Source: Bog-1198 sp963727045 (GTDB lineage Bacteria; Pseudomonadota; Gammaproteobacteria; Steroidobacterales; Steroidobacteraceae). From it: DNA of 64,000 bases. The notes beneath the pieces are model-generated. The model had not been told where the DNA came from. It worked only from the letters and a program-made list of their open reading frames with translations, and ran no database searches. Of this stretch, positions 60,425 to 64,000 are shown in pieces. Each line of letters begins with the position of its first letter. The stretch's first letter is position 1. Where the stretch lies: NCBI GenBank assembly GCA_963727045.1, contig CAVSES010000001.1, forward strand, positions 620,001 to 684,000, given 5' to 3'. Both the position numbers and the translations under genes were made by a program.

Positions 60425-61375
60425 TCAATTATGGCTGGGAGCATCCGCGCGTCGCGCAGGGCTCGACTCGATTTCGGTCAAGGCCGCGGTTTCTATCTTC
60501 GACAATTGCATCCGGTCCTTTTGGGTCGTGCTGTAAATCGAGCGCAGCAATGCCCTGTCCCATGACGTCATTTCCATCGGCGGCGCCGTCTCAGATTCGT
60601 TGAAAACCTTGAGTATCGTGGGTGCCTCTCCGAGATCCTTGTCCAAATTGATCTCGGCCAAACCCACCAGGCCGATATAGTCCACCAGTTGCCCGAAATT
60701 CACCTTGCCGATCTGCAGCGGATCGATGACCACGATTGCGCTGTCGATATTGCGCACCACCGGGAACGTGAGCCGCGAGCCCAACGTGGATGGTCGCACG
60801 ACGACTGGATAATCGAGCTTGTCCATGCCGACTTCCTCACTTTCGGTCAGTGCGCTGGTGATGGCGAGTCCCGCATCGGCCTCAACATTTTGGACGTTGT
60901 ACCAGACCCGTACCGGGCGCGACGTTTCGATGAATTGCTTGACGGGCGCGAGCCCATGGACGGTATCGAACAGCCGCGGCTTGCGGCGCCATAGGAGCTT
61001 CAGGAACAACCCGGGATCCCTTGCAAAAATTATCAGGAAATTCGCCTTGCAGTCTTCCTTTCCCAAGGGCGCACGGGCCGCCCGCGCGATGTTCGAAAGC
61101 CTGAGCAGAACGAATTCTCCTTGCGCGCGGTTCAAGCCCGCAACCAGCGGGCATACAGGATGGTCCCAGCGCAAAAGCGACCCGTCGTATGACCTCGCTA
61201 TGGCGGAGGATACGAAGGCATTCACATCGTGCTTGAGTTTCTCCGCCTCTCGTTGCCCTTCCACCGTGATTCCCGAAAGCGAATCCGCACCGGCTGCCCG
61301 CGCCAGTCCCGCGCTGCAGGCGGCGAGCCCGAGGATCAATGTGGCACGACGAAGTACCGCAGCTGGGAGACGCAT
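60425..61375 (-). CDS. Exported protein of unknown function
   Basis: A 316-residue protein with a signal peptide (hydrophobic LRRATLILGLAACSAGLARAAG; a Sec/SPI cut near residue 26 is likely). The body has SRPVRVWYNVQNVE, DYPVVVRPSTLGSRL and IVVIDPLQIGKVNFGQLVDYIGLVGLA, and near the end SWDRALLRSIYSTTQ. This pattern resembles a family of periplasmic hypotheticals in Steroidobacter/Sphingomonas-like genomes, perhaps DUF2927-related, but no name is certain. The ATG at 61375 has AGGTG upstream. No operon partner is clear. Confidence 0.65.
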   Translation of the reverse strand: MRLPAAVLRRATLILGLAACSAGLARAAGADSLSGITVEGQREAEKLKHDVNAFVSSAIARSYDGSLLRWDHPVCPLVAGLNRAQGEFVLLRLSNIARAARAPLGKEDCKANFLIIFARDPGLFLKLLWRRKPRLFDTVHGLAPVKQFIETSRPVRVWYNVQNVEADAGLAITSALTESEEVGMDKLDYPVVVRPSTLGSRLTFPVVRNIDSAIVVIDPLQIGKVNFGQLVDYIGLVGLAEINLDKDLGEAPTILKVFNESETAPPMEMTSWDRALLRSIYSTTQKDRMQLSKIETAALTEIESSPARRADAPSHN

Positions 61376-61582
61376 GCATGACACCTGCAACGATCGCCAG
61401 GCATTCATCGTAGCGCGCCTGCCGTGGCGAGACCAGAGAGCCGGCTTGTTCGCGGAGAATTCAACCCCAACGCAAGTTGCGCAAAATCAATTGAAAGCGG
61501 CTCAAGAAATTCTGCGACGGGCGTAACAGAACCGGACCCGGGATCCGGGCGAAGCTCTTCCCCTGCAACCAAGGAGCGCTTC

Positions 61583-61687
61583 GTGACCGGCTTTGACGTA
61601 TTCATCGTTTCTTTCTGTGTGGCATTTCTTGCGGCAAGCGATCGGTTCAAGGCGCTGCTCGCCGGGTTGGTTCGTCTGATTCGCTGA
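61583..61687 (+). CDS. Possible small membrane protein (34 residues)
   Basis: A GTG-started short frame with an AAGGAG ribosome site 6-7 nt upstream encodes TGFDVFIVSFCVAFLAASD then RFKALLAGLVRLIR, a single hydrophobic helix with a basic tail. The gap of about 210 bp from 61376 has no other gene. No homology is known; the strong ribosome site and the membrane helix make it worth recording, but it may be chance. Confidence 0.35.
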   Translation: MTGFDVFIVSFCVAFLAASDRFKALLAGLVRLIR

Positions 61688-61794
61688 TTTGGCAGTCCCG
61701 CCGCCACGCCTACGCTGCGCGCACCGTAGGGGTGGCATTCCTGAGGGCGAACGACGCGCTATACTTCCGATCGAAAACCAAAGGAGCATAGTTG

Positions 61795-62907
61795 ATGGCG
61801 AAAACCGGCCTCGCCGTCGTTTGCCGCGAGTTGGACAGGCCCGTGGTCGTGGAGCGCATCACCGTGGATTCGCCCCGGCGCGGCGAGGTCATGGTCAAGC
61901 TCGCTGCGTGCGGTGTGTGCCACTCGGATTTTTCGGCGACCAACGGCACAATTCCGCTGGCGTTGCCGCTGATTTTGGGCCATGAGGCCGCGGGCGAAGT
62001 GATCGAGTTGGGTGAGGACGTTCCGGGCCTGAGTCTCGGCGATCACGTCATTTCTTCCTTCATTTACATGTGCGGCAAGTGCCGCTTCTGCGCCATCGGT
62101 CGACCGGTATTGTGCATCAATCAGGGCAGGGCCCTGACCTCGCTGCCCGACGGCACCTTGCGCACCCGCGATGCGCACGGGGGCGCCCTCAATATTTTCT
62201 CCGGCTGCGGCGTCATGGCCGAATTCGCGACGTTGTCGGCTGAGAACCTCATCAAGATCGACAAGGCCATCCCGCTCGAGTGTGCGGCGCTGGTGGGGTG
62301 CGCCGTGACCACCGGAGTGGGCGCTGTCTTCAACACCGCGCGCGTGGTCCCGGGTTCCAGCGTCGTCGTGTTCGGCTGCGGCGGAATCGGACTGAACGTC
62401 ATCCAAGGTGCGAGCATCGCAGGCGCGGTTCGGATCGTCGCGGTCGACACCCTGCAGAGCAAGCTCGAGATGGCGAGGCAGTTTGGCGCGACCGAAACGC
62501 TGCTCGCCATTCCTGGGGAAGACCTCGTCAAACCGATCAAGAAGTGCACCGAAGGCGGCGCGGATTACGCCTTCGAATGCGTGGGCAGCGGTGAACTGGC
62601 CGCGCTCGCGTACCGCAGCATCGGCCGCGGCGGCGTTGCCGTCGTGGTCGGAGTGGCAAAGCCGGGCGACTCGACCTCGGTGCGCACGATGACGCTTCCG
62701 TTCGAAGAAAAAACGCTGACGGGCAGCTATTTCGGCTCTTGCGTGCCGCGCGTCGATTTCCCGCGGCTGCTCTCGCTGTACATGGCTGGCCGGCTCAAGC
62801 TCGATGAGCTGATCACCCATCGCTACCCGATCGAAGAATCGCCGCAGGCATTCGCCGACCTTCAGTCCGGCAAGAATGCGCGGGGCATCATCACGTTCCC
62901 GAGCTGA
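61795..62907 (+). CDS. Zinc-dependent alcohol dehydrogenase
   Basis: A 370-residue MDR-family dehydrogenase of the class III/AdhB-like branch. Catalytic zinc ligands Cys in CGVCHSDF and His-Glu in GHEAAGEV, the structural zinc lobe CGKCRFC, and the Rossmann loop GCGGIGLNVIQGASIAGA can be read. The ATG (61795) follows AAAGGAG; a TTG just before is in frame. Substrates in this branch include primary alcohols and glutathione adducts. No cofactor partner gene is adjacent. Confidence 0.92.
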   Translation: MAKTGLAVVCRELDRPVVVERITVDSPRRGEVMVKLAACGVCHSDFSATNGTIPLALPLILGHEAAGEVIELGEDVPGLSLGDHVISSFIYMCGKCRFCAIGRPVLCINQGRALTSLPDGTLRTRDAHGGALNIFSGCGVMAEFATLSAENLIKIDKAIPLECAALVGCAVTTGVGAVFNTARVVPGSSVVVFGCGGIGLNVIQGASIAGAVRIVAVDTLQSKLEMARQFGATETLLAIPGEDLVKPIKKCTEGGADYAFECVGSGELAALAYRSIGRGGVAVVVGVAKPGDSTSVRTMTLPFEEKTLTGSYFGSCVPRVDFPRLLSLYMAGRLKLDELITHRYPIEESPQAFADLQSGKNARGIITFPS

Positions 62908-63094
62908 CCTACCGGACGGAAGGATGAGCGAATGACGCGCCGCGGCAAGCCTGCCCGACGAACCCGGCGAAGCCGTCGATCTGCGTGAGTACTATGCACT
63001 ATGCCGGCATCGCTCCGCTGCTTGCCCTGATGGGACTGCATTACGGAGCGGGCTCGATCGATTGACGACACCGCCGGCGGCGGCGCCGGCCCGG

Positions 63095-63973
63095 CTAAAG
63101 CCCCGCGTTCCTCCGGACCGCGAGTGCGATTGCCGACCAGTCGATGTCATCTCCTTCCTGCGCGATGGTTTGCAGCAGATGGTCGCGCAGCAGGCTCAGC
63201 AGCGGCATCGGCACGCGGAGCGCCTCCGCCGAGTGACCGACGAGGCGCATGTCCTTGAGACCGAGCGGCGCGGCAAATCCCGCCGGCCTGAATCGATCGT
63301 CGGCGAGAATGGCGCCGTACGTGCGATAAGCGGGCGAGTCGAACAGGGTGCCGGTGAGCACCTCAAGCAGCTGCTGCCTGGCAACCCCTCCCTTCTCGGC
63401 GAGCGTCATCGCTTCGCCCAATGCTTCGATGGCCGACAAAATCATGAAATTGCCGCAGAGCTTCACCAGGCTGGCGGCGGAGGGCCTGTCGCCCACGTAG
63501 AACACGCGTTGACCGACGATGCCGAGCAAGGGACTTGCGGTTTGCAGGTCGGCAGCCTCCCCGGCGGCGACCACGAACAGTTTGGCCGCCGCGGCCGCCT
63601 CGGGGCGGCCGAATACCGGCGCGCACATGAATCGCTGTCCGTGAGCGCGATGCGCGGCCGCGATGCGCTCGGCGGTGGCCACGGCAATGGTGCTCATGGA
63701 GACATGCAGCGCTCCGGGCCGCAATCCCGCGACGATGCCATTCTCGCCGCCCATCACCGCATCGAGAGCCGAATCGTCCGCGAGCATCGTGAACACGACG
63801 TCGCTCCCGTGGGCAGCACTCTTCGGGCTCGCGGCCAGGGTGGCGCCCGCGTCAACCAGCGCGCGGGCCTTTGCGGAAGTGCGGTTCCAAATCGACACCG
63901 GGTGGCGCGAGCTCAGAAGATTGGCCGCGATCGCAGCGCCCATGTTGCCGAGTCCGATGAATCCGATGCGCAT
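63095..63973 (-). CDS. 3-hydroxyisobutyrate dehydrogenase-like NAD(P) oxidoreductase
   Basis: A 292-residue beta-hydroxyacid dehydrogenase. MRIGFIGLGNMGAAIAANLL is the Rossmann start; MCAPVFGRPEAA is the substrate-binding motif and FYVGDRPSAASLVKLCGNFMI contains the catalytic Lys segment. The start is placed at 63973 with GGGAGC upstream; an ATG five codons earlier is also possible. It may reduce succinic semialdehyde or glyoxylate derivatives; the substrate is uncertain. It is convergent with the alcohol dehydrogenase; the 187 bp between them hold nothing recognisable. The start is near the window edge, so its upstream control region is only partly seen. Confidence 0.87.
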   Translation of the reverse strand: MRIGFIGLGNMGAAIAANLLSSRHPVSIWNRTSAKARALVDAGATLAASPKSAAHGSDVVFTMLADDSALDAVMGGENGIVAGLRPGALHVSMSTIAVATAERIAAAHRAHGQRFMCAPVFGRPEAAAAAKLFVVAAGEAADLQTASPLLGIVGQRVFYVGDRPSAASLVKLCGNFMILSAIEALGEAMTLAEKGGVARQQLLEVLTGTLFDSPAYRTYGAILADDRFRPAGFAAPLGLKDMRLVGHSAEALRVPMPLLSLLRDHLLQTIAQEGDDIDWSAIALAVRRNAGL

Positions 63974-64000
63974 CGCCGTTGCTCCCATCAGTGAATCCGT

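Noticed and set aside
1..64000. CRISPR array or insertion sequences
   Set aside because: No regularly spaced short repeats and no transposase-like frame were seen on either strand.

Overview
The window is GC-rich chromosomal DNA with dense, short-spaced operons. The conserved runs gyrA-serC-pheA-aroA-cmk-rpsA-ihfB-lapB-galU and thrS-infC-rpmI-rplT-pheS-pheT-ihfA-merR, together with a UrcA-family protein, a BLUF photoreceptor and malate synthase G, point to an environmental gammaproteobacterium. A Steroidobacteraceae/Nevskiales-like lineage fits best; this is inference from gene order and protein character only.

Layout. 0-12.8 kb: a divergent amidohydrolase, then gyrA, aromatic amino-acid and serine genes (serC, pheA, aroA), cmk, rpsA, ihfB, lapB (lapA is absent) and galU. 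12.8-18.8 kb: an RhlE-like RNA helicase facing a probable operon of an MFS carrier, a Cys/Met-metabolism PLP enzyme, an alpha/beta hydrolase and a DmdA/GcvT-like protein. The first three genes of this stretch carry four single-base insertions, which look more like a sequence-quality problem than true decay. 18.8-24.2 kb: malate synthase G, a membrane heme-sensor-like protein with HAMP but no output domain directly followed by a TIR protein, a lipoprotein, a thioesterase and a DUF4242 protein. 24.3-30.2 kb: a large LuxR-type ATPase regulator, UrcA, an MBL-rhodanese fusion and an HDOD protein. 30.2-34.1 kb: a nitrogen block (glnK-amtB, then a porin) with a readable sigma-54 promoter and NtrC-like site, and a CBS protein.

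34.3-44.3 kb is an accretion island against the 3' end of tRNA-Asn(GTT). Repeats carrying a copy of the tRNA 3' end occur at about 34.4, 40.4 and 44.27 kb and split it into two cargo modules. Module I has an FAD oxidase, a winged-helix/NB-ARC/TPR regulator and a secreted lipocalin-like protein; the two target genes share an identical 16-bp upstream motif. Module II has a YtcJ-like amidohydrolase and a Fic protein preceded by three iterated operator-like repeats. Two broken gene fragments (AraC-type, phosphotransferase) lie in the island and no integrase is visible.

44.4-64 kb returns to core genes: an aldo/keto reductase, a DUF2239 protein whose promoter is overlapped by paired operator-like palindromes, aspartate aminotransferase, uvrB, an FHA coiled-coil protein, tRNA-Val, the thrS-to-merR translation/IHF cluster (infC appears to start at AUC), tRNA-Pro, a BLUF protein, a DUF899 protein, an unrecognised secreted protein, a zinc alcohol dehydrogenase and a 3-hydroxyisobutyrate dehydrogenase-like enzyme.
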